Assembly (NCBI GenBank): GCA_035577545.1
Contig: DATLVI010000044.1
Coordinates: 124,001-188,000 of the forward strand
Length of the DNA stretch: 64,000 nt
Reading direction: 5' to 3'
Origin: Verrucomicrobiia bacterium
Lineage (GTDB): Bacteria > Verrucomicrobiota > Verrucomicrobiia > Palsa-1439
Position numbers and translations under genes: made by a program
Notes under the pieces: model-generated
Database searches by the model: none
The model's input: only the letters and a program-made list of their open reading frames with translations
Told to the model about the DNA's origin: nothing
In this document: piece after piece, positions 37,225 through 46,056 of the stretch
How the letters are laid out: each line of letters starts with the position of its first letter
How positions within the stretch are numbered: position 1 is the stretch's first letter

Positions 37225-37697
37225 TTCTTCGTCTCCAAAAATGGCAAAGGTACTTTGTCTCGCCGCATCTTGCGCAGGGTCACATCAACGGTGTCGGCCA
37301 ACGTATACCGATCCAGGATGTCGGCAATCGCGTTGCGCACATCCACCATCAACAAGCGCAGTCCGCAATGGGCCTCATCAGGACAGGAACACGGATGATA
37401 GGCCGTCACGCTCGCGCAGGAAATTGGCGCCAGCGGCCCGTCGATCAGGCGCACAATCTCACCAATTGTGATCTTGTTCATCGGCTTCTTGAGGAAATAC
37501 CCTCCGCCTTTGCCGCGTTTGCTTTCCAAATAACCGGCACGATTCAACTCGAGCAAGATGGCTTCGAGGAATTTGACCGGGATATTCTCTTTCTCCGCGA
37601 GTTGGCGGATTTGCAGCATTGGCCGTCCCAATTCCCGGGCAATACCGAGATTGATCAGCGACCGCAGGGCATACTCGCCTCGTTTGGAAACTCGCAT
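37221..37697 (-). CDS. Rrf2-family transcriptional regulator
   Basis: The 158-residue protein begins MRVSKRGEYALRSLINL and has a winged helix (KFLEAILLELNRAGYLESKR; GKGGGYFL wing) and a cysteine group at C94, C103, C105 and C111. That group resembles the Fe-S or redox centre of IscR/NsrR-type Rrf2 proteins, whose ligands are three Cys near 92-104. It is the first gene before the ABC cassette, and its start lies 11 bases from a TCTA-N9-TAGA palindrome also found upstream of the porin. It therefore probably controls itself, the importer and the porin. The signal (sulfur status, Fe-S, nitrosative stress) is unknown. ATG 37697 is preferred over TTG 37706. Confidence 0.9.
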   Translation of the reverse strand: MRVSKRGEYALRSLINLGIARELGRPMLQIRQLAEKENIPVKFLEAILLELNRAGYLESKRGKGGGYFLKKPMNKITIGEIVRLIDGPLAPISCASVTAYHPCSCPDEAHCGLRLLMVDVRNAIADILDRYTLADTVDVTLRKMRRDKVPLPFLETKK

Positions 37698-37707
37698 GAC
37701 GATCAAA

Positions 37708-37726
37708 CTCTATTCGTTTACTAGAG
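37708..37726. promoter_or_regulatory. Candidate Rrf2 operator upstream of the Rrf2 gene
   Basis: CTCTA (37708-37712), 9 bases, TAGAG (37722-37726): an inverted repeat 11 bases upstream of the regulator's ATG. The same TCTA-N9-TAGA layout occurs upstream of the porin gene. Rrf2 dimers bind AT-rich palindromes of this size, so autoregulation is a natural reading. Confidence 0.55.
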
Positions 37727-37759
37727 AATTGCAACCTTCTTTTCCGGTAGCCTCCACGG

Positions 37760-39205
37760 TTAGAATGCGAACTGGATGCGTGAGAAAATGGTTCGCTCCG
37801 TCTCGCGGTTCTTAACGCTGTAAGCGCTTACCGTCGCCGTCCCTGCCCCGCCATCGAAGGCTGTTTGCTCATAATCGAGAACGAACTTGAGGTCCCTGTT
37901 CAGGTACCAATTGAGGCCGACGCCCCATTCGCGCGCTTCTTGCGCTGACGTGATCGGGCTGGCAAACCGCAGTCCGCCTGCTGTCGGGTCTCTATTGAAA
38001 GCAGACGGATCAAGGTGCAAATCGCCGTAGCGCGCAACCAACTCGAAAGCGCCCCACCCACCGTTCTTCAGATCGAACACATGGCGTGGAGTGACACCAT
38101 TGTAAGTTGCGTCTTCGCCAGTAAGCACGAACGATCCCTCCACCTGCCATGCGCTGTTGCGCATATATCTGAGATCCGCTCCATTGCGAAGTTTCTGTTC
38201 AGCGATCACGTATTCGCCGAGGAACCCGACCGGCCCCCAGTAGTAATAGCCCTGGGGCGACAGGCGATACTCCAACCCGTCAGGAGCCGTTCCTTTGACG
38301 AACGAGAAGAATGTGTTTTGCCCGGTAGTTTTGTACACGGCCAGGTTCGTGGTCGTGCTGGTAAATTGCTGGTTCCCAATCGAACCGCCGGCACCGAAGC
38401 CAAGGCCTTTCAGCAGGTCAATATCCGTGGTCTTGAACGGCTGGATAAAAATGCGTGCCGCGCCATCTTTCGAGTCAAAGGAGTCCAAATCCCCGCTGGT
38501 TCCATCGGGCACTCCATTGAAGACGCCCGCAGCGTAGGTCACGGCTCCGCCAAACAAATCGCCGGACAATTGCGCCCCAACGTCACGTTGCGGCACCAGG
38601 TCCGTTGGCAAACCTCGCTCCGTAAACGATGTCCATGGATCCTGCTGCAACCATTCCAGGCCGACCGGCACCTTGTATTTGCCGACGCGAAGCTTCAGCC
38701 ACGGCCAATAGCGCCATTCCACATAGGCGTCTTGAAGAATGCTCGACGAGGAGGCCCCGTTTCCAAAGTCCGGCATGATGCGGAAGTCAAAATCCCGGTA
38801 TACCGTGCCTTCCAAAATGGGCCGAACCCGTCGCAATAGAAACGTGTCGACGCCGTTGTGGGCCTGGTCCGCGAGGTAAAACCGGCCGTCAGCCTGCGCG
38901 TAGCCGCGAAGACGCAATACAAAATTGCCATCTGCTGACTTCAACGCGAAACCGTCCGGCCCGGCGGAAACGATGGGTGAGTCCTTGGCCTTCTGCGCCG
39001 TTTGATCGGCTTTCTGCTGCGCCTGCTCCTGATCGAGTTCGCGCTGGCGCTTGAGCTCACGGATCTCCTGGTCCAGCGCGTCGATCCTCTGATCGATGGT
39101 GCTGGCTGGCGCCGTGTTGGTATCATCGGCGAACAGGCCTGTGCCGGTCGCCGCAGCGATTGCGACCGCTGCTATCAAACTGAGTCTTCGTTGACGATTA
39201 TGCAT
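37760..39205 (-). CDS. OprP/OprO-like outer-membrane porin
   Basis: The 481-residue protein has a signal peptide (to about residue 26), a periplasmic coiled coil (about 36-75; IDALDQEIRELKRQRELDQE) and then a long beta barrel ending in Phe (IFSRIQFAF), as outer-membrane barrels do. The barrel start (FALKSADGNFVLRLRGYAQA) and the LRVGKYKVPVGLEWLQ strand match the phosphate-selective porin O/P family. The coiled coil suggests trimerisation or peptidoglycan contact. It is upstream of and codirectional with the Rrf2-ABC cassette and carries the same candidate operator, so it may be the outer-membrane entry for the ABC importer's substrate. Confidence 0.9.
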   Translation of the reverse strand: MHNRQRRLSLIAAVAIAAATGTGLFADDTNTAPASTIDQRIDALDQEIRELKRQRELDQEQAQQKADQTAQKAKDSPIVSAGPDGFALKSADGNFVLRLRGYAQADGRFYLADQAHNGVDTFLLRRVRPILEGTVYRDFDFRIMPDFGNGASSSSILQDAYVEWRYWPWLKLRVGKYKVPVGLEWLQQDPWTSFTERGLPTDLVPQRDVGAQLSGDLFGGAVTYAAGVFNGVPDGTSGDLDSFDSKDGAARIFIQPFKTTDIDLLKGLGFGAGGSIGNQQFTSTTTNLAVYKTTGQNTFFSFVKGTAPDGLEYRLSPQGYYYWGPVGFLGEYVIAEQKLRNGADLRYMRNSAWQVEGSFVLTGEDATYNGVTPRHVFDLKNGGWGAFELVARYGDLHLDPSAFNRDPTAGGLRFASPITSAQEAREWGVGLNWYLNRDLKFVLDYEQTAFDGGAGTATVSAYSVKNRETERTIFSRIQFAF

Positions 39206-39241
39206 GGCTCCTCTCTGTTACGATGTAAACCCTATCTATTT

Positions 39242-39274
39242 AGTAGACAATATAAGTCTACTGATATGATAGAC
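39242..39274. promoter_or_regulatory. Candidate Rrf2 operator(s) upstream of the porin gene
   Basis: GTCTA (39256-39260), 9 bases, TAGAC (39270-39274) has the same architecture as the site before the Rrf2 gene. It overlaps a second perfect inverted repeat, AGTAGAC-N7-GTCTACT (39242-39262). The region is 37-69 bases upstream of the porin ATG and much more AT-rich than the window average, which fits a promoter with overlapping regulator sites. Confidence 0.6.
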
Positions 39275-39346
39275 TTTTACAAGTACTTTTTTAAGATTTT
39301 TTCCGTGAAACGTCGACCACGCCAACCTATTGGTACGCAATGTGAT

Positions 39347-40339
39347 CTACACACCGGTGGCCAGCTCCCGCTTTACGGAGGGCTCCGCAAACGCGGCGTT
39401 GGCTGCATTGTTAAGCAACTCGCGGATCTGCGCGGGCGTCAACTTGTACTCGCGTGCGGCCAACTCAAATTCGTCTGTGAGCGTGATGTTGCTGATCGCC
39501 GGGTCGTCCGTATTGAGCGTCACCCGCAACTTCTCGTCGAAGAATTTTTTGAAAGGGTGTTTCGCGGCCGACAAAACGCTGCACGTCTGCAGATTGCTTG
39601 TCAGGCAAATCTCAAACACGGTGCCGTGGTCGCGTACCTGCTTGAGTAATTCCAAGTCTCTCTCCAACGCCACGCCATGGCCGATGCGAGTCGCACCGTG
39701 GTCGAAGACTGCTTCGCGAATGTTTTCAGCCTTCCCCCCTTCCCCCGCGTGGATGGTAATTGGGATCTCCAGTTTGCGCGCCAGCGCAAACGCCTCCGCG
39801 TGTGGCGCAGCCGGATAATGAAGTTCGTCGCCTGCGAGATCGATGCCGATAACACCCTGATGACGATACTTCTGCGCCAGCTCCACCACATCAACGTTCT
39901 GTCGCGGTGTAACCGACCGATAGCAGCACAGAATCAAGCCACAGCGAATGGCAAAGTCGCGCTGGCCGCGCCGCAGTCCCTCAAGCGCAGCGACAACCGC
40001 GTCTTCCATGGTGAATTTCTCATTGCACGCCAGCGCGGGAGCAAACCGCGTCTCGAAGTAGATCACGTTGTCGCGCGCACAATCTTCACACAATTCATAG
40101 GTGATGCGCTCCTGCGTAACGGCGTAGGGCAAAATTGGGTAGAGGATTTCAAAGCGTTTGAGGAAATCCGCCAGGCTGCGGCAATCGCGGTCGACCTGTA
40201 CAAACTTCGCCAGTTCCTGTGGATCGTAGGTCGGCAGCTTGACCCCCAATTGATCCCCCAATTCCGCAATCGTCGGCACCCGGATCGCCCCGTCGAGATG
40301 CAGATGAAGATCAATCTTGGGTAATTGTTTGAAGTTCAT
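39347..40339 (-). CDS. add: Adenosine deaminase
   Basis: The 330-residue protein has the metal-binding KIDLHLHLDGA, the HAGEGG motif (zinc His and catalytic Glu), TRIGHGVALERD and the C-terminal TLNTDDPAISN with the zinc Asp. It deaminates adenosine (or a related aminopurine nucleoside) to inosine in the cytosol. It is the last gene of the nucleoside uptake operon, 12 bases after the permease, so imported adenosine would be processed at once. Confidence 0.95.
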   Translation of the reverse strand: MNFKQLPKIDLHLHLDGAIRVPTIAELGDQLGVKLPTYDPQELAKFVQVDRDCRSLADFLKRFEILYPILPYAVTQERITYELCEDCARDNVIYFETRFAPALACNEKFTMEDAVVAALEGLRRGQRDFAIRCGLILCCYRSVTPRQNVDVVELAQKYRHQGVIGIDLAGDELHYPAAPHAEAFALARKLEIPITIHAGEGGKAENIREAVFDHGATRIGHGVALERDLELLKQVRDHGTVFEICLTSNLQTCSVLSAAKHPFKKFFDEKLRVTLNTDDPAISNITLTDEFELAAREYKLTPAQIRELLNNAANAAFAEPSVKRELATGV

Positions 40340-40351
40340 TGAACCCAGGCA

Positions 40352-41224
40352 TTACCCCTTTTGAAACGCCGTACCGAGGGCCTTCGGTGCGCGCGAGCGG
40401 CCCACGAATCCAGCCAGCACGAGGATCGTCACCAGGTATGGAAGAATCTGTATGAACTGGACGGGAATTGGTCGGTCGCCCCAGAGGGCCACGCCCTGGA
40501 GCCGGATCTGCACGGCGTCGGCAAAACCAAAGAGAAGACATGCGAGCGCGGTCGGCAACGGTTTCCATTTTCCAAAGATCAATGCCGCGAGTGCCATGAA
40601 ACCGCGCCCGGCAGTCATGTCACGCGAGAAAGAAGAGGAGAGGAAAATGGAAAGCGAAGCGCCGCCCATTCCTGCCAGCGCGCCGCTCACCAATACCGCC
40701 GCCCAGCGGACGCGGTTGACGCGGATTCCCGCCGCCGCGAGCGCCTCGGGATGTTCACCGGCGAAACTCACCCACAGCCCGGTCGGTGTGTACTTCATCC
40801 AGAGAAAGCAGATTGCAACAAGCGCCCAGCTCAGGTAGAGCGGCGCGGATTGAAAACGTTCCGCAATCGGGATCGATGGCGTCGAGCCGGTCACGTCGTA
40901 AAGGATCTTGCAAAAAAACGGCGTCAACCCCATGGCCAGCATATTGATCGCCATCCCCGCCACGATCTGGTCGGCCCGCAGCCGAATCACAAAAAGCCCA
41001 TAGATCGCGGCGAGCACAACACCCGCAGCCATTCCGCAGGCCGACCCGAGCCAGGGGGAATGGCTGACCAACGTCCCCACGGCGGCGCCGAGGGCCCCGA
41101 TCAATAGCATGCCTTCGAGCGCGATATTGATCACGCCGGAACGCTCGCAAAACATGCCGCCGAGTGCGGCGAAAATCAGCGGTGTCGAAACGCGAAGAGT
41201 TGAGGCGACGAGTTGCCCGGTCAT
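40352..41224 (-). CDS. Nucleoside ABC transporter permease 2 (BMP-type)
   Basis: The 290-residue membrane protein has about eight to nine helices and the BPD_transp_2 pattern: FAALGGMFCERSGVINIALE near the N-terminus and LAALIFGKWKP late in the chain. It matches the second, shorter permease of BmpA/YufO-type purine nucleoside importers. The start at 41224 overlaps the previous permease stop by 4 bases and follows a good ribosome site; the longer frame to 41248 is less likely. Confidence 0.92.
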   Translation of the reverse strand: MTGQLVASTLRVSTPLIFAALGGMFCERSGVINIALEGMLLIGALGAAVGTLVSHSPWLGSACGMAAGVVLAAIYGLFVIRLRADQIVAGMAINMLAMGLTPFFCKILYDVTGSTPSIPIAERFQSAPLYLSWALVAICFLWMKYTPTGLWVSFAGEHPEALAAAGIRVNRVRWAAVLVSGALAGMGGASLSIFLSSSFSRDMTAGRGFMALAALIFGKWKPLPTALACLLFGFADAVQIRLQGVALWGDRPIPVQFIQILPYLVTILVLAGFVGRSRAPKALGTAFQKG

Positions 41225-42246
41225 GCTTCCTCTCTCCTTTTCATCCAACTCCAGAGTCCTTCGGCGGAAACCGATAAAATAATTAAAGCCTGCAGGACGA
41301 GCGACAATTCGCGTGTCACGTGCTCGGTTTCGAGGTCCAAATCTGCCGCTCCTTTGTGCAGCGCGCCGAAGAGTAATGCGGCGGCGACCACTCCCACCGG
41401 CTGGTTTCGCCCCAACAGTGCCACGGCGATCCCGATGAATCCATACTCCGGTGAAAATCCGAGTCGGAATTTTCCCGCATTCCCCAACACCTCGCCCACG
41501 CCCACCAGCCCGGCCAGTCCACCGGCCACCGCCATGGCGATAATTCGGATCCTGCCCGGATTGATTCCGGCGGCGCGCGCCGCCGGCTCACTTTGTCCCA
41601 CCGCGCGCATTTCATAACCCAGTACCGTTCGCCACAACAAAATCCACACGAGAACAGCCGCGAGGATCGCCAGCGGAAGCGCCATGCTCACTGGCGCGCC
41701 GCCAAAAATGCCAAACTGCTGAATCAAATATCCAGAGCCGATGGCCCGGGTTTCTGGATTCTGTGAGTCGGGATTCTTGAGGAGATAAAGTGTCACATAA
41801 CTCGCGATCCCGGCCGCGATGAAATTGAGCATGATGGTATTGATGACTTCATGGCTGCCGCGCCGAGCCCGAAGCCAACCGGGAATCGCGCCCCAAACCG
41901 TCCCGGCAAGAATCGCCGCCACAGTAGCCAGCACCGGGGCGACGGGCCATGGCAACGCCGGCCACAGCGCGCCCACGGCCGCCGCCGCAAGAGCCCCAAG
42001 TGTCAGCTGTCCCTCAGCGCCGATGTTGAAGAGTCCGGCCTGGAACGGCACTGCGACCGCCAGGCCGGTAAGAATCAATGGCGTGGAATAGAACAACGTC
42101 ATCCCAAAATCGTAGTTGGACCCAAACGCACTCTTCCAAAGAATTTGCAGGATATGCCACGGACTCTCGCCGGCGATTCGAGTGACTCCCAACCCCAAAG
42201 CGAGTCCGAGGGCCACGGCCAGAATAGGCTGAAGGATCTTTCTCAT
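41221..42246 (-). CDS. Nucleoside ABC transporter permease 1 (BMP-type)
   Basis: The 341-residue membrane protein has multiple helices and the BPD_transp_2 signature FQAGLFNIGAEGQLTLGALA, with GVGEVLGNAGKFRLGFSPEY later. It is the partner of the shorter permease downstream. It overlaps the ATPase gene by 4 bases. Confidence 0.92.
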   Translation of the reverse strand: MRKILQPILAVALGLALGLGVTRIAGESPWHILQILWKSAFGSNYDFGMTLFYSTPLILTGLAVAVPFQAGLFNIGAEGQLTLGALAAAAVGALWPALPWPVAPVLATVAAILAGTVWGAIPGWLRARRGSHEVINTIMLNFIAAGIASYVTLYLLKNPDSQNPETRAIGSGYLIQQFGIFGGAPVSMALPLAILAAVLVWILLWRTVLGYEMRAVGQSEPAARAAGINPGRIRIIAMAVAGGLAGLVGVGEVLGNAGKFRLGFSPEYGFIGIAVALLGRNQPVGVVAAALLFGALHKGAADLDLETEHVTRELSLVLQALIILSVSAEGLWSWMKRREEA

Positions 42247-43778
42247 GATCCCGCCATCTTCAACCCGAGTTCGCGTTCGGAAACTTCACCGCGCTTGAAC
42301 TCCGCAACGACCCGGCCTTCGTACATCACCAAAATGCGATCGGACAAGGTGAGAATATCATCGAGTTCAAAGGACACGAGCAGCACACCCGCCCCTTCGT
42401 CGCGCGCGCGAACAATTCGATTGTGGATGAACTCGATGGCGCCCACATCCACACCGCGCGTCGGCTGCGCCGCAATCAATACCTGCGGTTTTCGTTGAAA
42501 TTCCCGCGCCACAATGAGCTTTTGCTGGTTTCCGCCGGAAAGTTTTCCCGCCGGCAGCGCTAGGTCCCGCGGGCGGACATCATACTCCTCGACGGCCTGC
42601 GCGGCTGCCTTCTGCAGGCTGGCTGAATTCAAGAACCCCGCGCGACTGAAAGCCGGACTTCTCTGCAAGCCCAACAGAAAATTCTCGCTCACAGGCCTCT
42701 CCAACAAAAGACCCTCTTGCTGACGATCCTCAGGAATGACAGCCACGCCCAGGTCGCGAATTTGCATGGCGGTACACGACGTCACATCTTCACCCAGAAA
42801 TCTGACCGAACCGGACGTCCGGCAGCGTGGGTCGCGTGGATGAAGTATCGCCTGCAACAATTCCGATTGGCCGTTGCCTTCCACCCCGGCGATCCCCACG
42901 ATTTCCCCGCGCTTCACGAAAAAGTCAACGTCCACAAGCTTGTGGCGACTTCCCGCCACGGTACCCGCCAGGCACAAGCCCGTCACTTCAATCGCCTTCT
43001 CCTCACGCGGGTGCGCGGGAGGAACATCGATGTTCAGAACTACTTTTCGCCCGACCATCAAATTCGCGAGTTCTTGAGGGTTGGTCTGGACGGTCGACAG
43101 TTCCCCTGTCACTTTGCCGGCGCGAAACACCGTTACCCGGTCCGTGAACGCCATCACTTCCTTGAGTTTGTGCGTGATGAGCAGAATCGTCTTCCCCTCA
43201 TCGCGCAGCTTCTTCAAGTTACGAAAGAGGTCGTTCGTTTCCTGTGGGGTCAGCACCGCCGTAGGCTCATCCAAGATCAGAATCTGCGCGTCGCGATACA
43301 GCAACTTCAGGATCTCGATCCGTTGCTGGACACCTACAGGAAGCAACTCGATGGGCTCGTCCCACGGCACCACCAAACCGTACCGGCCTGCCAGCGCCTC
43401 TAATTGTGCATGCGCCGCCTTTCGGTCGATCATGACTCCCCAGCGCCGGGGCTCAGCGCCGAGCAGGATGTTATCGAGCGCGGAGTACGGACCCGCGAGC
43501 ATGAAATGCTGATGCACCATGCCGATCCCCGCGGAAATGGCATCCGCGGGTGAACTCCAAGCGCACGGCTTTCCGTTGACGAAAATCTCTCCTGCATCCG
43601 GCGGAAAAATGCCGTAGAGCATCTTCATGGCTGTGGATTTGCCCGCCCCGTTCTCGCCGATCACGCCGTGGATGGTGCCCGGCTCAACCCGCAGATTCAC
43701 CCCCGCGTTGGCTTGCACGCTGCCAAAATGTTTGGTCAGCCCGCGCAATTCCACGGCGGCGGTTGTGTTGGTCGCCAT
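42243..43778 (-). CDS. Nucleoside ABC transporter ATP-binding protein with two ATPase domains
   Basis: The ATG at 43778 gives 511 residues with two ABC domains: the first with GENGAGKST and the LDEPTAVLTP Walker B, the second with GVEGNGQSE and LSGGNQQKLIVARE. This two-domain layout is typical of RbsA/NupO-type ATPases. The second Walker A is degenerate (GNGQS), as usual in this family. An in-frame TTG further upstream (43886) would add a low-complexity Ser-rich leader and is unlikely. Confidence 0.93.
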   Translation of the reverse strand: MATNTTAAVELRGLTKHFGSVQANAGVNLRVEPGTIHGVIGENGAGKSTAMKMLYGIFPPDAGEIFVNGKPCAWSSPADAISAGIGMVHQHFMLAGPYSALDNILLGAEPRRWGVMIDRKAAHAQLEALAGRYGLVVPWDEPIELLPVGVQQRIEILKLLYRDAQILILDEPTAVLTPQETNDLFRNLKKLRDEGKTILLITHKLKEVMAFTDRVTVFRAGKVTGELSTVQTNPQELANLMVGRKVVLNIDVPPAHPREEKAIEVTGLCLAGTVAGSRHKLVDVDFFVKRGEIVGIAGVEGNGQSELLQAILHPRDPRCRTSGSVRFLGEDVTSCTAMQIRDLGVAVIPEDRQQEGLLLERPVSENFLLGLQRSPAFSRAGFLNSASLQKAAAQAVEEYDVRPRDLALPAGKLSGGNQQKLIVAREFQRKPQVLIAAQPTRGVDVGAIEFIHNRIVRARDEGAGVLLVSFELDDILTLSDRILVMYEGRVVAEFKRGEVSERELGLKMAGS

Positions 43779-43949
43779 TACTGCCGCAGTGTCCGAATTT
43801 GAATCCAGAGAGTCAATGCTGCTGTCGGTACTTTTCGCCGACGACTTATGCTGCAGGGAAGTTGGAGGATGACTGCAAACAACCAATTATGCGGGACTGA
43901 TCACTTTATTCCATAAAAAGCTAATGGTTCTTCTTAACGACTCTTGCGG

Positions 43950-44333
43950 CTACGACCCAGATGGCATCTCGCCTGTCGCCGCCTGAATAATCCTTCTTGC
44001 CGTTTCCCTAGCTGATTTATCCTGCTTCTCGGGGTTCAACATATCTATAAACAGTGCTCGCACTTCAGCAGGCTGAGTATCGATCTCCGCGCGCATTTCT
44101 TCGTCAATCATATCATTCATGTCGAACGCGAGGTGGCCCGGCGGTCGGGCCAAGATTTCCCTCGCTCCAAGTATTATGCCCAACTGGAGAACGTCGGCGC
44201 GCATGACAGGCACGGGTCCGAAAATACTCTTCGCAATCTCCGGATACGTTGTAAGGGCGCTCAGAATGCTACGGTCAGCAAGACGATTCTTCCAGAATGC
44301 CAGTTCGTGAGGATCTGTTTTGTCTCCAAACAT
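43950..44333 (-). CDS. Unknown protein inside the nucleoside transporter operon
   Basis: The 127-residue soluble protein is mostly helical (FWKNRLADRSILSALTTYPE; MIDEEMRAEIDTQPAEVRAL) and has no signal peptide. I recognise no family. It sits between the binding-protein gene (51 bases upstream) and the ATPase gene (171 bases downstream) on the same strand, splitting the usual BMP operon order. It could be a lineage-specific addition or an insertion. Confidence 0.5.
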   Translation of the reverse strand: MFGDKTDPHELAFWKNRLADRSILSALTTYPEIAKSIFGPVPVMRADVLQLGIILGAREILARPPGHLAFDMNDMIDEEMRAEIDTQPAEVRALFIDMLNPEKQDKSARETARRIIQAATGEMPSGS

Positions 44334-44384
44334 AGCGCGACCTCGGCTCAGGAGGCGTCACTCCCATACAATCGCACATTTCAC

Positions 44385-45395
44385 CTACTTCTTGTAGTAG
44401 TCGGGAACGACGATCTTGCCGGCGATGATCTCGGCTTTCAATTCATCGGCGCGCTTGCGGACGGATTCCGCGAGGATCTTCTCGTTGTATTGATCGATGG
44501 AATAATCGACGCCCTTGTCGGCCAGACCGAAACGTTTGGCGCCGGCGGTGAACTTGCCGGCCTTGGCCTCGGCGATGGTCGTGAAGACGGCCAGGTCCAC
44601 CCGCTTGAGCATACTGGTCAGGATCACGCCGGGTTTGGTCCAGTCCTGGTTTGAGTCACAGCCGATGGCGAGCTTCTTCTTTTCCTCGGCGGCATCGAAG
44701 ACCCCGAAGCCGGAGGCGCCCGCCGCGGCGAAGATGACGTCCACGCCGCCGTCGTATTGCACCATGGCCAGTTCTTTGCCTTTCGGCGGATTATTCCAGG
44801 CCGCACTGGTCACACCGCAGTAGTTGGCCGTCACGGTAGCCTGCGGGTTGATCTTTTTCGCACCCGCTTCATAACCCATTTCGAAGCGGCGAATCAGGGG
44901 TACATCCATTCCGCCGACGAAACCGACCTTTCCCGTCTTGCTGGTCAGGGCAGCGATGGCGCCAACGATATAAGCGCCTTCGTGCTCTTCAAAGAGAAGC
45001 GAGCGCACGTTGGGGGCGTTCACGTCGGCGTCCACGATGGCAAAATGTTTCTCGGGAAACTGCGCCGCGATCTTCTTGATCGCTTCCTTCTGCGCGAAAC
45101 CGATGCCGATGATCAGGTCATAATCCTTTTGCGCGAAAGCGCGCAGCAACGGTTCGAAGGCATTGTCGTCGCTGGCTTCGACGTACTTGAGGGTAATCCC
45201 CTGCTCCTTCTTCGCCCTCATCGCCCCCTCATACGCCGAGGCGTTGAAAGATTTGTCATCCTTGCCGCCGCGATCGAGGACCAGCCCGACTTTGAAATCC
45301 GCAAAAGCTGATGGTAACGCAAACCCGAGCACCGCCATCCACAGGAGCGTTGTGCGCCCGCACTTCCTCAGACCTGCCTCAGGGAAAGTTCGCAT
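44385..45395 (-). CDS. BMP-family nucleoside-binding lipoprotein/periplasmic protein
   Basis: The 336-residue protein has a signal sequence (TTLLWMAVLGFALPSAFA/DF) and the BMP/Med fold: FKVGLVLDRGGKDDKSFNAS, AQKDYDLIIGIGFAQKEAI, VGFVGGMDVPLIRRFEMGYE and VDVIFAAAGASGFG. BMP proteins bind purine nucleosides and feed ABC importers such as the one encoded downstream. No lipobox cysteine is evident, so it is probably soluble periplasmic. Confidence 0.93.
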   Translation of the reverse strand: MRTFPEAGLRKCGRTTLLWMAVLGFALPSAFADFKVGLVLDRGGKDDKSFNASAYEGAMRAKKEQGITLKYVEASDDNAFEPLLRAFAQKDYDLIIGIGFAQKEAIKKIAAQFPEKHFAIVDADVNAPNVRSLLFEEHEGAYIVGAIAALTSKTGKVGFVGGMDVPLIRRFEMGYEAGAKKINPQATVTANYCGVTSAAWNNPPKGKELAMVQYDGGVDVIFAAAGASGFGVFDAAEEKKKLAIGCDSNQDWTKPGVILTSMLKRVDLAVFTTIAEAKAGKFTAGAKRFGLADKGVDYSIDQYNEKILAESVRKRADELKAEIIAGKIVVPDYYKK

Positions 45396-45458
45396 GATTC
45401 CCTGTTGTAGGCTTAAAGGGCCGTGGGGTCAAGATACAGATGGCCCCTCGTCGACGCC

Positions 45459-46055
45459 TCACGCGGCCGGCGTCTTCTGCTCGTGCATACCGAGTTGTTT
45501 GACACCGTCGAAGATGTACCAGATGCCCGAGACGAGTGTGAAGAAACCGGCGGCGTACAGCGGCCATTCGAAGGACGGACGATCCACCCGCAGCAGCACC
45601 CAACCGAGAGTGATCATCTGGAAGAACGTGGCGCACTTGCCGACGATGCGCGGCCGCGCGGTCACGTGGCCGGCCAGCATATGGATCAACACCGTGCCGC
45701 CCAGCAGAATCACGTCACGACTAACGACGAGCACCGGAAGCCACAACGGCAGTTGGTCGAAGGGCGTGCCGTCCTTGAATCGGATGCTCAGGAGAATCAG
45801 GGCGGAGATCAGCAGCATCTTGTCCGCGAGTGGATCAAGGAACGTGCCCAGTTCGCTCTTCTGGTGATAACGGCGCGCGATATAGCCGTCCACGCCGTCG
45901 GAGATCGCGGCCACCGCGAAGACCGTAAAGGCCAGGACCCGCTCCCATTCGTGTTCCTGGTCCTTCTGGTAGTCACGGATGTAATCCAGCGCCAGCCACA
46001 CGAAAATGGGGATCAACAGAATGCGCGCAATCGTGATTTTGTTCGGCAGCGTCAT
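45459..46055 (-). CDS. pgsA: CDP-diacylglycerol-glycerol-3-phosphate phosphatidyltransferase
   Basis: The 198-residue membrane protein has the CDP-alcohol phosphotransferase motif DG-x2-AR-x8-G-x3-D-x3-D, here DGVDGYIARR ... GTFLDPLADK. It opens with LPNKITIARILLIPIFVWLA, as PgsA does. It makes phosphatidylglycerophosphate for acidic phospholipids in the inner membrane. It lies directly downstream of the DUF559 unit. Confidence 0.92.
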   Translation of the reverse strand: MTLPNKITIARILLIPIFVWLALDYIRDYQKDQEHEWERVLAFTVFAVAAISDGVDGYIARRYHQKSELGTFLDPLADKMLLISALILLSIRFKDGTPFDQLPLWLPVLVVSRDVILLGGTVLIHMLAGHVTARPRIVGKCATFFQMITLGWVLLRVDRPSFEWPLYAAGFFTLVSGIWYIFDGVKQLGMHEQKTPAA

Positions 46056-46056
46056 G

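Noticed and set aside
45396-45458. Purine riboswitch in front of the nucleoside transporter operon
   Set aside because: The leader is short and I could not find the conserved junction and paired loops of a purine aptamer.
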